From contig JACGCM010002082.1 in assembly GCA_014058105.1 (NCBI GenBank), positions 496,001 through 560,000 of the forward strand: a DNA stretch of 64,000 bases, written 5' to 3'. Shown piece after piece: positions 30,861 through 44,544 of this stretch (positions within the stretch are counted from its first letter, which is position 1; the number at the start of each line of letters is the position of its first letter). The notes beneath the pieces were generated by a model. The model saw only the letters and a program-made list of their open reading frames with translations. It was not told the origin of the DNA and searched no databases. Position numbers and translations under genes: made by a program. This stretch comes from Kingdonia uniflora (Eukaryota > Streptophyta > Magnoliopsida > Ranunculales > Circaeasteraceae).

Positions 30861-33800
30861 AAAAAAATACGATGGCAATAATAGTCATTTTTAATAAAAT
30901 ACAACGACAATTGTAATAGTTTTTTATTGCTTTTGATGTAGTGGTATTTTTCAACGCCAAACTGGGTAGTCATTTTTCTTTGAAAAGAACGACTTGGAAC
31001 AAAGTGGCAAAATTGCGACCAATATTACTGTCATTTTTCCCAATGAGTATTACAAAAGAAATATTAAAAAAAAAACACACACACATACACACACAAAAAG
31101 TGTTCAAGAAATAATTTACAAGAAAAAAAGACAAGACTAAATAAGATAAAAATTAATTTATTTCTAATGAAGAATCCAAACATACATTCAATTTCTCACA
31201 CTATTTCAATACTTGGAAGTTAACAATTACAACAACAGAAAAATGCTCTTTACCTTGCCTATGCATAAACGTCAATATTTATTGTCATTTTCAAACTTGA
31301 GGTGTAAGCTCAATGACCTGCGAAAAAAGAATTATGATTATCAATTTTTCGCTAGGAGCGTTTATGTCCAATAAAGCAACAACGTAATTAAAACAAAGAT
31401 AACACATTGGAAGATTAATGAACTAAAATAACCATATAAATAGCATAACCAATTATTGCTCACATTCGATAATTGTCCTGTTATTAAAATCATAGTTATT
31501 TGAGCGAATGGGTACGTAAAATATAGTTTAGCACATAAACTGCAAATGGTTATTAAAAGTGGTTCTTCATAATCCTGTAACATGCTTTTTCACCAGTGAT
31601 TTCCTATAGCTAATAAATTTTGCATGACATGTCATGTAATTAAAAAAGCATGGCAAATAATCTAAAGAAAATGAAGTAGCATATATTTTACTTACCTAGA
31701 GAAAAAAAGGTCCATGACAGCTCCAATATAAAAGTAAAGCCTGAATTCCGTGAAGATCAGCAGCATTTGCAATGAAAACATAAACCTGAAAGGATGTATA
31801 TGCAAAAAAAAATCAAGTTAGTAAATAGAAGCTCAGTTGTCAATGTTATGGTCGTAAGAAGAAAGGAGTATTGCGATGACATGGTCTATTATTGGATTCT
31901 CTTAATCAATCAATGCAAAAAAGTATTATAAGTCTTAAATAAAATTCAAGAGAAACATACCATAAAGAAAAGGTCTAATTACGTCATCAATTGGCAGATG
32001 GGTAAAACATCCACTGTAATACAAAGGTACCTCCTGAAGAAAAGAAAAATGCTAAGTATTCGAATGTATGCAAATGAAAGGCACATGTAAGTATGAATAA
32101 ATGATTATAAACTACAAAAAGCATAACAAATCTTCATCCTATAAAACACATACCAAATTACACTATACAATGACCATTCTTTATGTTTTGAAGACATCCA
32201 ATACTTTCCAGCTATTTATTTCTAGAATTCTGCAATTATGGTAAGACAGCCTATGAGATCAAAGCATACCAAAAACCTACAAGTACATTAAAGGAATGTT
32301 TTAGAAGAAAGTGAGCGAAAATAATATTTGTGATGATATATAATGGGCAGAGCATATACATGACGTCATGAAGATTTTTATCAACTTCTGGACCAACCTA
32401 CATTCAGCACTAGCTATCTCAATCCTATAATGAGCTTTTAGGGCATCTACAGACTGCCTAGTGATGTGTCTAATAAGCTCGATCACCTCTCGTGCGTCCC
32501 TCAATTATGTAATATATCTGCTCAGATGATTAACCTTCTAAACCAGTTTAAATAAATTATCATGCATGCTTTGTTTGTAACAATAACGTTTAGTCAAAGT
32601 TATGTTTTATGGTCATAGGACTCGTAGCAAATCAAACCTTCTTGGGCAGATTGTTATATCTAATGATAAACATCAAGTGGCACTGCCATTGTTACTCCAC
32701 TGCTATTATATAACAGCTCTAGATCCCACACTATGAGATTCATAAGCTAGCCAGAAAAAAAAAATAGCTTCATGGTTGAGATTAATGATTAAATCAACAT
32801 GTACCTGATTTGTTGAGTTTAGTAAGTTTGATGCCCTTCCAGTAGGTGTGGTACAAGATCCTTTTCTTAAACTACTGAAGTTGTATGCATAGCATGCATT
32901 AAAATCCAATAGAGTATCATTCCAAACTATAAAGTAGGCTGCCTCATCAGTGCTCTATCACATGAAGCCCTTCTATCATATCAAAAACAGGTCTTGTAAA
33001 TCTTGGGACAACTCTTGATGTTTTAAGTTTCCTGCATTAAATTGCATCCATCAATATTTGTAGCAGACTTCATAAATAGAATGTTGAATCTTGGATGCAA
33101 AATGAATAAGGTACTGCAACTTGTTTCCAAGATGAAAATAAAGTTACCTTTTGGAGAAAGAGAGGGAGCAGGTACTAGTAGCGCAGAAGATTTAGATATC
33201 CATTGTTGTTGTGGTTTGTTCTAACAAAGAAAACCTCTAAATCACTGACCTGAACATTTTTCCTTCCCACGACTTCCTACTACAGTTAAAACAATTTAAG
33301 AACATAGAGTGGTTAACTATTAGAGCATGTATGACCAAATCGAGATTGTAAACATACTGTACAGGGTTATGTTTATAGTTGTTGACTGAAGCAACGATAA
33401 TGCATCGTGAAGACTCTGAATTACACCATCTTTCCACAATTCTAGGAGTATTTTCTTCTTAACCGGGACAAGCTTTGATTAAACCAATACCATCAAAGGT
33501 TAGAGCTCTAATCAGTGGACAAATATTGTATTCTACTCTGAATTACACCATCTTTCTACTTGCATGCCCGGACATCTATTTCTAGAAGATATTCAAAATG
33601 GACAGTTCATATTCTTTGGGCATGTTATGTTTAGAAAGAGGTTCATGTTCACCACTAAATGTACCTTCATAAAGCGACCTCAAGCATGTACTTATGAGAT
33701 GTTCTAAATGTCCTTGAAAATTGAACAACAATTGAGGAAAAGTATGACAACCGCAATGATCATAAAATATACTTAATCAGAAATGAAAATTTTCCATATA

Positions 33801-36748
33801 AAGTAATGATCACATATTGATAAAACCAACCTATCTAATGTTTATATCTTCTAGAATGTTTTGACGGGCAGTTCGATAAAAAGATGTACCTGGTCAATTA
33901 ATAATAAGACCTAAGTATGTTGGAACGCTGTTATGCAAACCAAACTTGTAACTTGAAATAAGTTTAGCAACCAACCTGAAAATGGCTATGATCTTCCCAA
34001 TTCCAGAACTTGTATGTTCATTCTCAAGCACTCTAGAAAAGAAAAGACTAAATCACACGCTAGGTTTTCTTCGAGTGAATCAAACCCAAGAACAACACCA
34101 GTAAGGTACCTTAAAAATAAAAATAAAAACATTGAGTAAGATCAAAAATTTGAACATTTAAATAATTAAATATGTATTAAATAGGAAAATGAGAGAAAGA
34201 GAGAGCTAGAAGAATCAGATAATTGATAATATATGTGAAACTCATTAAAGATTTTCAAGGAGGGTCAAAAAAACCTTTGTCCTAGGTAGGTAAATGAGGG
34301 TCATACACAACAATCTAAATTCAAAACCTAGCTTGAATCACACAAAAGTAAACTTCTCCAGCCGAATTAGTACATGGGCTAATAAGCTAAACCCGAAAGG
34401 AGGTCGTGATCTGTACTTGAACTTTCTGGTCATGTTAAGTGACCATGGTTCCTTATCATAAGTTCATGCACTTTGAAAATACAAGAAAATTGCTAAAGAT
34501 AGTACCCTGGCCTTGACAATTCCTATATTTAATTTCTTTTCATAAGAACGCCAATTTAATATCAATAAATTACATAAAGAATCTACATACCTGGGATCTT
34601 GAGGTATTTTTTAAACCTTTGGTATCCAGTATAGGGGAGAGTAACTAATCAGGGCATATAACTTTCTCCTGCCATAGGGATTGACATAAATGTAATGAAG
34701 GAACGAACAAAGAAGGTATATATTAGTTTATGAAACTACAAGTTGAAGAAGGATGCTGCATACAAAGTGATAATAGGTACGTACGGAATAGAGCTAACAT
34801 ACCCAATAATAAGCCATGTATTGAGCACAACACTATAGATGGGTTGCTACATAAAAACCTTTTCAATAGAGACAACCTGTGGGAATAATGTACAAATTAG
34901 TTGTGATGGTGCAGCAGAAAAAATTTCGAACTACAAAATTCATAACAAAGATCTTAACAAATGTCCATATTGGTTTATTAAACAATCACTTCATAGGCTT
35001 ATCAGATTATCGAACAATAACCGGGTATGTCTTATTCAAACCATTTAGTGTTGATCTTAGATTAAACCTACTCTTGTTTCAACACTTACATTCGCTGAAC
35101 TTATTACTTTATGTAGATTACTAAAGACTCTGCTAGCTGTACTTTAGGCACAAATATTGGAATAAATGAAGCTACCCCGCTTGATCCCAAAGTGACCAAA
35201 CCACAAAAACAATGCACATTACCAATGTTACGATTCATGACATAAATAAAGAGAGAGACAAAGAGTAACAAATAGTAAACCTAGTCTCTATGTCAATTTA
35301 ATAAAGATGCAGATTGCGAAAACCCAAACTAATGCAACTATTTTACCCACATAGTAATGGCAAAATCAAGAGAAACAATAGTAAAAACACACTTGGTTTC
35401 ATGTCATTATTGCAAACACAACCTACAAGTAATTATGTTAAAATTATAAACAAAAATAAGCAATGTGAAGGTGAGAAGTTTACCCAATTTTACTTTAAAA
35501 CTATAAATCAATGAATTATAACAGAGTGTTCCACCTCAAAGATGAAACCTTAAACAAATTGATTGCAATAGAAGAGATAGAAAGGTAAAATACAAATAAT
35601 TTAGTAAGCGAAATAAAGGGAGAGTTAGATATGTGAGACCATACCTCAAATCGCTCCTGAGCAAAAGCTACTGATTAGATAAGAGATTGATATGGTCAAG
35701 AGTTTTTAATAAATTTGACTGATATTCCAAATAAACCATATGCTGATGATTTGCGTGTAACAAAAAAAATGGTATACAAGTCCCTGAGGCATAAAAGCAG
35801 TTACATCAATATTTGACTTTAATTATTTTAAACTAAAGATAGAAGATAGTTACGTTACTAACTTTGACTAAATTGAACCTTGAATGTATAGAATCGTCCA
35901 TACTTCTATAGGGAGCAATGTAGATGCACAAAACTTGGGGAAGATAATTTATCGAAGTAGGAATATGAAGAGTTGTAAGCTATAAAGAAAGCTTGAGCAA
36001 TGTACCTGTGCTAAATTTTTGATTTTTAATAGCTATATTATGTCCACCGAGCTCAACTCTACCCAAATTCCTTTAGGAGTTGTTCCTGCTAGAAGAAAAG
36101 TTGGTGATATCAACATGCGTCTAAATTGTTTGTTTTTAGGGCTTTTTCCTTTGTATTATTATGTTTGCCCAAATAAGCAACAAAAATACTCCTCAAGTAT
36201 AAGAACAAAACTTATAAAGAGAAAGAAAATATGAAAGTCTACTTCCAAATAGTTAGTGCAAGGAAGAGAGACTGATATCTCATCAAATCATTACTGTAGA
36301 TCAACAACAACCCTAACAAAACACCATAACAAGCACAACAATACTAGTAACAACAAAAGCCATATGGGTATTGGTAGAAAAGTTTATATGCATATAATAA
36401 AACTACCCAAGTGGTTGCATCACCACTAATACTAAATAGTACCCACTACCACAAACTAAAAATCCACAATCATAAACCAGAAAACATAAATAACCACTGC
36501 AGAAAAGCAAAATAATACGATGTAATATCCAGTGCACCGCCACCTACAATACAAGACAAAATTGGAAATTTGAGTAAGTATACAAGATATGAGGATAAAT
36601 TACATACCTTACAAGAAAAGTTGCATAGTTCTACCTAAGAAGAATCCAAAAGCTAATTTGCTACAAAGTACCTACAACAAAATGGCAATTAAATTATGGG
36701 CAACCATATAAACCAAGTGGAAACAATACGGGTAACTACCATACCTAC
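30861..36748. other. CACTA interior without recognised gene
   Basis: About 5.9 kb of AT-rich DNA between the terminus and the TNPA-like gene. No ORF shows a known domain. A minus-strand ORF at 32504-32301 (start MRDAREVIELIRHITRQS) has a protein-like, non-repetitive composition and could be an exon of a captured host gene, but I cannot identify it. CACTA elements often hold such non-transposase filler. Confidence 0.4.
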
Positions 36749-38266
36749 CTACTTTATAAAGCGAGTAAACGCTTTAGGCCATGCAATCGTGGAACCAATT
36801 TCTTTATTGTAAAGGTAGTCGAATGTAGGGTCTATGACTGATCCATTACTATCCGCCTCGAGGTTTACGTCATCATTGACCCTCCCACTCATAATGACCT
36901 TCTTCTCATTAAAAGACAACAACTCATAATGACTTTCTCCACCAGAATAAGGCATTGTTTGTGACTGCACGTGTAAAGGAGTATCCATCCTCTAAATATG
37001 TAAATTTAACGTAAATACTAATATGTAAACAATATGTACACAATGATATAAATAACAAATTAAGTAAATTAAATCTTAAATAACTCAATAAAGTTAAAAT
37101 CTTACAGTAAATGTCGTTATGGCATCAGCAGGGGGTTAGCTTTGTGAAGTCAGATTCACAATTGTTCCACCAATCCTTTGATTGACTCCCCTTGGGATAA
37201 TAGTTATTGCTTTAGATCCTCCTCAAGAGATAAGCGAGTTCATTACTCCTCGTGAAGCTGATCCCTAAGGTGACTTGAGGATAACAATTCATCACGAGTA
37301 ATGCCAAATCCACAACCACATGCATAACCTTTTTTATCGTTACCGCAAACTTGTACGACAGGGTCATGGTCGATGTCTAAGCTCGCGTCTTCAGGGTTGG
37401 TGGCAAGCACATTATTTATTTTTTCCTAAAACCCAAATAATGAATAAAAGATTGATATGGTACTTTTACAATGATTGATTGATAATCTCACTAACTGTAC
37501 AATAAGATCTGGGGTAAGGCAAGTCCTATCTGTTCTAGTATGCATAATTAAGTATACGTGTGCCCTGAACGCAAGGGCATTTGGATTTATTTTTTTCTGC
37601 AAGGGAAAAAAAGCAAAAACTAGTTATTTCATTTTAACATTAAGGCCAAACAAGTTGTATAGGATATCCAATTACCAAGTTGTCTTTGAAAAGTGAAAAC
37701 TAGTTACCATGTTCTCAGCTGTTCTTCCAGTGCCTCTTCTCCCTGTTGTATGGAGGCTCTTCATAGCTTTCTTTGCATTCTTACCCCCCTTTCGGTGAGC
37801 TATGACACCGGGTTTTCTCTGTAAGTCAACAAACTTGTCCCAATCTTCAGTTCTAACTCCCTTTGGAACTATTTTCTTTCTTTACCCATTTGTATGGTAT
37901 TTGTCATAATATTTCTTTCAAGGAATAGAGTTGTTCTCAACCCATAACTTGTTGGCCCTTTTCAACACCTTCGCTTTCATGTTGCCAGGAACATTTAACT
38001 CATCTTGTGGTTTTGTTAATATTGCTAATGTAAATAAATGCAAGTAAATGTAATGAAATAATAAAAAGAAATAAGGAACTAACCTTTATTGTTTTCCAAA
38101 CTGTGTTTTTAGAATCATCAGACACATGTTTCCAGAATATATGAAAAATAGAACAATGTGTTTTCACCGCCAAACCAATATTGCTAGAAAAATTAGCTCT
38201 ATTTTTACCAATTGGTTGAGCATTTTCATCGAATGTGATCATCTTTCTTGTGTCATTTTTAGCCAT
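36749..38266 (-). pseudogene. CACTA TNPA-like gene (plant transposase, Ptta/En/Spm family), multi-exon and decayed
   Basis: Exons on the minus strand: 38266-38090 with FDENAQPIGKNRANFSSNIG; 37980-37695 with RANKLWVENNSIP, a stop, and RKGGKNAKKAMKSLHTTGRR; 37420-37220 with DHDPVVQVCGNDKKGYACG and GITRDEL; and 36988-36749 ending IGSTIAWPKAF. The order and wording match TNPA-like proteins of CACTA elements, which bind subterminal repeats and assist excision. Introns between are inferred from the gaps. At least four stops show decay. It lies just downstream of the transposase, as expected. Confidence 0.75.
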
Positions 38267-38838
38267 GTTACTACAGAGTTAGTTTTCATATGAAATTAAA
38301 CAAATTGGGTCAGTAATACCTTGCGAAATCAGTAATAAACAATTTTTAGCAACAACTTATAAATACTCATACGCACTTGCTATTTGATCATTTTTTAAAA
38401 CTATTCTGATTGAGATACTTAGTAATAAATAGTCATTACCAACAGTTTATAGATTCTCTTAAGCACTTGCTCATAGATCATATTTATCCATACTACATAC
38501 GTCAATACTACCAATACTAAATTAGGTCAGTTTTTAATATAGATAAATAGTAATAAATAATCATAAACAACTGCTTATAACTACTCCTAAGCACCTGCTC
38601 AGACCATATTTAACTACACTAGGGTAATTTTAGCAAGCAACTATAAAATATAAGCCTAAGAATACTAACAACTACTATAACCATAACTAGGAAGGAAAAG
38701 CACTCCTTTAAGCATTAAAAAGGACATTCAAAGTATAAATAAGGAACATCTCATAATTTATACAATTTTATTATAAAAACCGGCCAAATTATTTATCAGC
38801 ATATTTCTTTATTCTAAAAATGCTTGAAATTAAGTTCT

Positions 38839-41800
38839 TCATTCTTCAACCCACAATCCTTCCCAACTACCTTCCTCTTCCTCTACAATCTCTTCACTTA
38901 ATGCTAAAGCTAACGTATCATCTGGCATTCTTCCACTAAACATTAGCGGATCTTCGTAAGTATCTACATCTCGAGTCAATCTCTTTGGGGCATCTAAAAC
39001 AACATGCCAATTATTCTTCCTCATTAAATCACTACAATAAAATACTTGAGATGTAAGGATAAACGGTTCACCGTCTATGGCCGAATTCCTTTTGAGCTTT
39101 TCCAAGTTCACATGAATTAGATTAGTTTCTAGATCAATTACGCATCCATTAAATTTTTCCTCCACTTTAACCCAATCACAGTAGAATACTATTTAAAAAA
39201 AGTCATAGTAGTTTAATTCAAGAATATCTTTGACAAACCCGTAGTATGTGGTTTCTTCTTCCTTTGGGTTCAAATTCATTTTACTTGAAACAAAACTAGT
39301 TACAACCTTCATTGTAACCCCACTATTTTGTATTGTCATACTACTTTCTGACTCCTTCACGAAAAATACATATCCATTTGCCCGATATGATTTGTACGAA
39401 ACAACATTGAAGTCAGGACCGATTGCTAACCCTTTTAGAGAGACATTTTCGCTTTCAAGCTGGTATGAAAAAATTAATTATTAATAACATATTATATATA
39501 ATCAACAAGGACTAAACAAATATTGGATGAATAATAAATATGTAGTATATTATTACTTGCTCTCTTAACCATGGAATGAAGTTCAGCGGTTTCACAGTTC
39601 GTGTGTTTCCTCTTCGTCTTTTACCCTTAGATAAAATGACATCTTTGTATACCTTGTACTTCCTATAATGTAAAACAAATCTATAAAATTTATTTTACAT
39701 TATACTTACTCCTTCCATTCGTCGACGTCATCGTAAGATTCCAAAACCCATTTGCGAGCTTGCTCGTACTGAACTTGGGCAAGAAAATGAGGTGTGCCCT
39801 TTTGGTCTAGATTGTCTTCACTAGAACATTTGCCTTCGTCATCTATGAATGCCTATCGTCCTCCCTTATGGCTTCCTCTCTTTGCATCTGGAATGTACTC
39901 CATGCAGTACAATATTGCTTCCTCTGTATTGTAGCGTTCTGCAATACACCCCTTTGGGCATGCTAGTTTTCTTACATACATTTTGTATGTTCTCATTATC
40001 CTAACTGAAGAAATCCATTATACTGTTTTCCTATAAGTATAAATTTATTGAAATTACAAATAACATATATATTATACTTACCATTCGAAAGGATACATCT
40101 AACAAAATCTAACAGGCCCACAAATTTTTGCCTCCTCTACTAAATGTAGAACGAGGTGCATCATTGGAACGAAAAAAGGAGGAAAGTATTTCTCGAATAT
40201 GCAAAGTACTTTGATAACACGCCGTTTAGCAATAGTAAGGTCATCACGTCGAATGGACTTGGAACATTTGACATCGAATGAACTTAGAGCATAATTGTCG
40301 AATGGCAGCAACCAATGGCTTTTGTTTCTTAAACCCATACATTAACAACAATAGTAACAAATGTTGCATTAGAATGTGATAGTCGTCGGATTTCAAACCC
40401 TTCACTTGAAGATCTTCCATGTTCACGGGACGTTCCCAATTAGAGCTATAACCAATAGGAACCTTCAGCGAACTCAAAGTGCTACAAATTAATTGTCTCT
40501 CAGTTTGGGATAGAGCGAATGGAGCTTTAGGCAAACTCAAACTTGTTCCCTTTTCTACAGGCCATAAGTGTTTTCTTATTTTCATTCTTTTAAGATCTTG
40601 ATGAGCTTTAAGTCCGTTTTTGGTCTTGTCCTTTGTTTCCATAAGTGTCACAAAAATATTATGTATAAAATTACTTTCACAGTGCATCACGTCCAAATTA
40701 TGGCGAGCAGGTAGATCATAGTTAAAAATATAAAACATTAAATATTTCACAAAAAACAAAAAAGAAAAATATTTAAAGAATTTTAGAAGATATTTATTTC
40801 ACCTTCCAATAAGGTAAGTCGAACATGATAGATTTCCTTGACCAAGGCTATAAAACTTCTTTACCCTTGGAAAAAGAAGTAGGTGTAGGCGTAGTCATAG
40901 GCATAGTAAAAAGCGTAGTCAGAGGCGTAGGCATAGGAGTAGTCAGAGGCGTAAACATAGAATTAGTTGGTGAATTAGGCGCAAGAGTATGAGCTTTCCT
41001 CTCTTTTTTTTTGCATGCTTTTTACTCTTACTTTTCGGCATTGGTGTCATTCTCTTCACGCCTATTTTATTTTCATACGATATTTTTAAGCCTTCTACTT
41101 TTTTAGCATTTCAGAACCAGACAAACGCCGAGGAACCTTCCGATGTTCCTCATACCTGTAAAATTGTGACTTTTGCGACCTAAAAGGATGATTTCGTGGA
41201 AGAAATATTTGGGTACCCATATAAGCATCCCCCCCATGTTTTAGCCATTCTGAATCTATGCCTTCGCTACAAACAGGATAAGCAAATCCCCCCCCCCCCC
41301 CCCCAATTTTATACCCAGAAAGATATCCATATGCCAGAAAATCATGTATGGCCCATAAAAGAATCACTTTCATTATAAAGTTAGTCTTACTATGTGCATC
41401 ATAGGTCATCCTCCCATTAGATCATAAGTCATTCAACTCTGAAATCAATGGTTAAAGATAAACATCAATATTCTTACCTGGACCGGTCGGTCCAGGTATC
41501 AAGAGTGATAACATTGTGAACTCTTTACGCATGCATAAAGATGGCAGAAGGTTATAAGGAACAAGCAAAACTGGCCAACAACTATAAAAAATACTTTTGT
41601 TACCAAATGGGTTAAATCCATCTGTTGCAAGTCCAAGATAGACATTGCATTTTTCAGAAGAAAAATTTGGCCACTTATCGTTAACTTGTTTCCAACAAGT
41701 ATAATCAACTGGATGACTCATAACGCCATCTGGAGCTTGACCTCGAGCGCCAAATCATACTTTCAACAATCCATGGAATGCTAAAAAGTAAGATGCATTA

Positions 41801-42603
41801 CCTATAAATACTAAAAGCTAATATACTAAAAAGTAATTAATCTAAAAGGGATACAACTACTAACCTATACAATCTCTATAATCTTGGTGTTAGGGGAATG
41901 TATTTTAGCACCTTCTCTAGTACACGTTGACTTTTCTTCTTCTCAAGAAGCTTTGTTTTCCATCTACTAGTACCACAAGTTGGGCAATTATCTTTAAGTT
42001 GATGTTCTCTCCAAAATAGTACACAATCATTGGGGAATACATCAATATTCTCGTAGGTCATTCCCAAAGCATTAACTAATTTCTTGAATTATATGTGTTA
42101 TTGGGAAACGAGTTCTTACTTGGGAGATATTTTTTAACAACTTCTAAGAACCCAGTAAAGGCATTATCAGACACATGAAATCATGTCTTCACGCTCATCA
42201 ACTTAATTACTGCAGACAACATGGTTTGCTCTACTGGGTATGATGGGTATATGGGGCGTGTAGCATCCTCCCTCAACTTATTGTACTTGGGTTCTTCCCA
42301 TGGCTCAATCGAATCCTCCCCAGCTTGGGTGTGATCTACATTTGGTTGTTCCTAACCATTAACATCATCGGAAGAAGCATTATTAGTAGAAGGAACTATA
42401 TCTTCCAGTTGGATACGCATAAAAGCGTCATCCACTAAATCAAGCATTCTAGGAACATCTTCAGTGACAGTATTACTAGATGTAACATGGGGCTCAACGA
42501 TGGCATCATCATCCTCAAATGGTTCTCCGTGGCAATACCATGTGGTGTATGATTTATCAATACCGTTCATGATTAGGTGGTCAACAACAGTTGTTGGTGT
42601 AAT
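38839..42603 (-). pseudogene. CACTA TNP2 transposase gene (tnp2, DUF4218, DUF4216 parts), truncated
   Basis: Minus strand, in order: N-terminal MNGIDKSYTTWYCHGE (about 42570); CPTCGTSRWK finger (42000); the transposase core LGLATDGFNPFG, CWPVLLVPYNLLPSLCM and LSLLIPGPTGPGKNIDVYL (41721-41452); a segment HDFLAYGYLSGYK broken by a 17-C run at 41288-41304; DUF4218 with RHNLDVMHCESNFIHN and LKSDDYHILMQ (40759-40244), then KYFPPFFVPMMHLVLHL; and DUF4216 with YYGFVKDILELNYYDFF and EPFILTSQVFYCSD (39480-38839). The enzyme cuts at the CACTA ends. Stops lie between blocks, and the first exon is interrupted by the LTR at 42603. Confidence 0.88.
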
Positions 42604-43347
42604 TGTAGAGGCCTAACTTCGTGAGGTGGGGAAGTCAGCTCTTACACCACGGGGTCAATCCATTATCAAAGGAAATCAAGTATATAATCTATAAGGTGAT
42701 TAATCTACTTAAAATATACTTGCGTAGAGGCCTGAAAAGTGACTCTCCATGACCTCTGATGAGAATTTTTAAGAGTATTTGTATTGTTGTCGAGTAATCA
42801 AAGGTTCGAGTACTGGTTTTTACAAGGTGATCAAAGGTAAATTGTAAAGGCTCAGGGGAGAGATCTTGTAACCCCTCCTTGGTTCCCCATATTTCCTATT
42901 TATAGAACATAGGAGGGACTGAGTCACCAAGGTTAGGTCACATTACAAGTGTACCATCCGGATATCGAGCGGTTATCCCAGAGTTGGTATTGATGCCAGA
43001 AATGTTGGGTCTATCACTATAGTAGTTGTTAGATCTGTCATTGTGCTCTGACACTATAGAAGTTGTTGGGTCTGTCACTGTAGCTGTAAGGACCAACAAC
43101 ACCACTGTCTTGTCTAGTGAGCTAGTTGTTTATCTTGTCACACTTCGACCATGTATGGATATGGTCGAAGTGTTTCTGATGTGATGTAGAGTTCGTCTTC
43201 GAGGCTTGTTCAGAGTCGAAGCTTCGTCTTCGGATAATCTTTGGAAGGCTTGTTTATCGATTAAGTAAACTTCGAGGTGTTCGATTTGACATCGAAGTAG
43301 CCTTCGAGTGTTTGACTGGGGTAGAAGGCTGCGAGTAGGCTACTACA
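42604..43347 (-). repeat. Retand-A2 3' LTR
   Basis: 744 bp, on the plus strand TGTAGAGGCC to GGCTACTACA. It has the same 11-bp inverted repeat (ACTTCGACCAT and ATGGTCGAAGT near 43142-43172) and TATA region as the A1 LTRs. It interrupts the TNP2 gene of the CACTA element. Confidence 0.92.
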
Positions 43348-43519
43348 TTCGCCCCCTCTCAGCAAGGGTCTCAAAAATAGGTATAGAAATATTTGCTGAG
43401 AAAAACTATTTGTAGTCAGAAGTTAAACAGTTGATTATTTGCCTTTCGAGGAAGGTAATAAAGGATGATATTTAAGAAATGTTGGTGGTTATGGAGTAAT
43501 GAATGAAGTTTAATAGGTC

Positions 43520-43527
43520 TATAAGTA
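43520..43527 (+). promoter_or_regulatory. TATA box of antisense ORF A (A2)
   Basis: TATAAGTA in GGTCTATAAGTAGGGG, 88 bp before ATG 43608, followed by a TC-rich leader. The position matches copy A1. Confidence 0.6.
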
Positions 43528-43607
43528 GGGGTCATGGAGGGAGTAACACTGTATATCTTTTTATGTTGCGTCTTCTTCTTTTTTCTCTAAATCTCTCAAC
43601 AAACGTC

Positions 43608-43934
43608 ATGGATACCATGCCTAACACTCACTACCAGAAGAGTATGAGATTTTCCAGAGACCGTCGTATAGGGCAGAAAACTAAAGAGCTGAAGATGAAG
43701 TTTTTCGGCGACCATGAGCTTGAATGGGACATGCCTGACCTGGTAGAGTTAGAGCCTGGGGAACCCATCAACGGGGAGTCCTATTCTTACTTCTGGGGGT
43801 AGATGAAGTTTCATTTCACGATTGCTGAGGAACGCTACCTCTACCTGTCAACTTTGGCTGAGTGTCTCGTTCAGGCAAAAAAGCAGTTGGAAGAGCAAGG
43901 CTCGGTAAGTGGAGCTGGCCCGTCTAAAAAATAG
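43608..43934 (+). pseudogene. Antisense short ORF A of Retand-A2
   Basis: ATG 43608 (MDTMPNTHYQKSM) to TAG 43932-43934, 109 codons in one frame with a single internal TAG at 43800. Blocks: ELKMKFFGDHELEWDM, PDLVELEPGEPI, SYSYFWG, then after the stop MKFHFTIAEERYLYLSTLAE and KKQLEEQG. At the internal stop, copy A1 has CAG (Gln), so the mutation is a recent C to T. The conserved reading frame and the mild damage suggest the ORF was under selection before both copies died. Opposite strand to gag-pol. No known domain. Confidence 0.72.
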
Positions 43935-44484
43935 GACGGCTTCTTCTTAAGGTAGTGGTGATGGGGTTTTTTTTTGTAGGACTATATTTTGAAGGTATTT
44001 GTTGTTACTGTGGTTTTGTATGTTGGGACTTGGAAATTTTATGTTTTTGTTGTTGTAATTTGTGGAATGGAATGGGAAGGATACTTTGCGGAAATTTGGT
44101 GTGTTTGTATCTGGTAGGCATTGTAGACGGATAGACTTGTAGGCGTGGTAGAAAATATATCTCATCGAACGTTAATAGGTAGCAATGATTACTGTTGGAA
44201 AAACTTAGTTTCAAAACGTAATGATATGGTCGAAGATAATTAACGCTGTATTAGTCGAAACTTGGTGAAAGGGGTGTAAGACAATGTGTAAAAGGGGTCA
44301 ATGGTTTGATAATGGGGATTTGGTCGACAACGTGTCCTCAAAAATGGGGTTTGAGTGCGTATACATATGGAACGGTTATGTCTTAAAAGTTGGAAAGTTT
44401 AGACTGTTGAGTTTTCTAGGAGAGGAATTGAAGACTATAATGAATGTAACTTGGGATTAGGGAATGTTTAAATGTACCTTCATC

Positions 44485-44492
44485 TATAAAAT
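44485..44492 (+). promoter_or_regulatory. TATA box of antisense ORF B (A2)
   Basis: TATAAAAT in CATCTATAAAATGGGG, 60 bp before ATG 44545; a pyrimidine-rich leader (TCTTCTTTCTTCTTC) follows. Confidence 0.6.
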
Positions 44493-44544
44493 GGGGTGTT
44501 ATGAGGAGAATTTCTCATATATCTTCTTTCTTCTTCTGAACATA

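Larger units (their letters stand above)
30846..42603 (-). mobile_element. CACTA (En/Spm) DNA transposon, 5' end cut off by Retand-A2
   Basis: Begins with the CACTA terminus CACTACACCAAAAAC at 30846, with CTA as left flank. On the minus strand it carries a TNP2-type transposase (38839-42603) and a TNPA-like gene (36749-38266), the two genes expected for the superfamily. The terminus at 30846 is thus the 3' end. The other end is missing here because the Retand-A2 LTR was inserted inside the TNP2 coding region at 42604; the rest should resume after Retand-A2, beyond 64000. It sits within the LINE fragment. Confidence 0.88.

Noticed and set aside
34839..35514. Short plus-strand ORFs in the CACTA interior
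   Set aside because: Short, AT-driven composition, no domain, no conserved partner; not distinguishable from chance.
40989..41183. Short ORF with a hydrophobic N-terminus on the plus strand
   Set aside because: Complement of the TNP2 transposase gene; the minus-strand frame has the conserved motifs.
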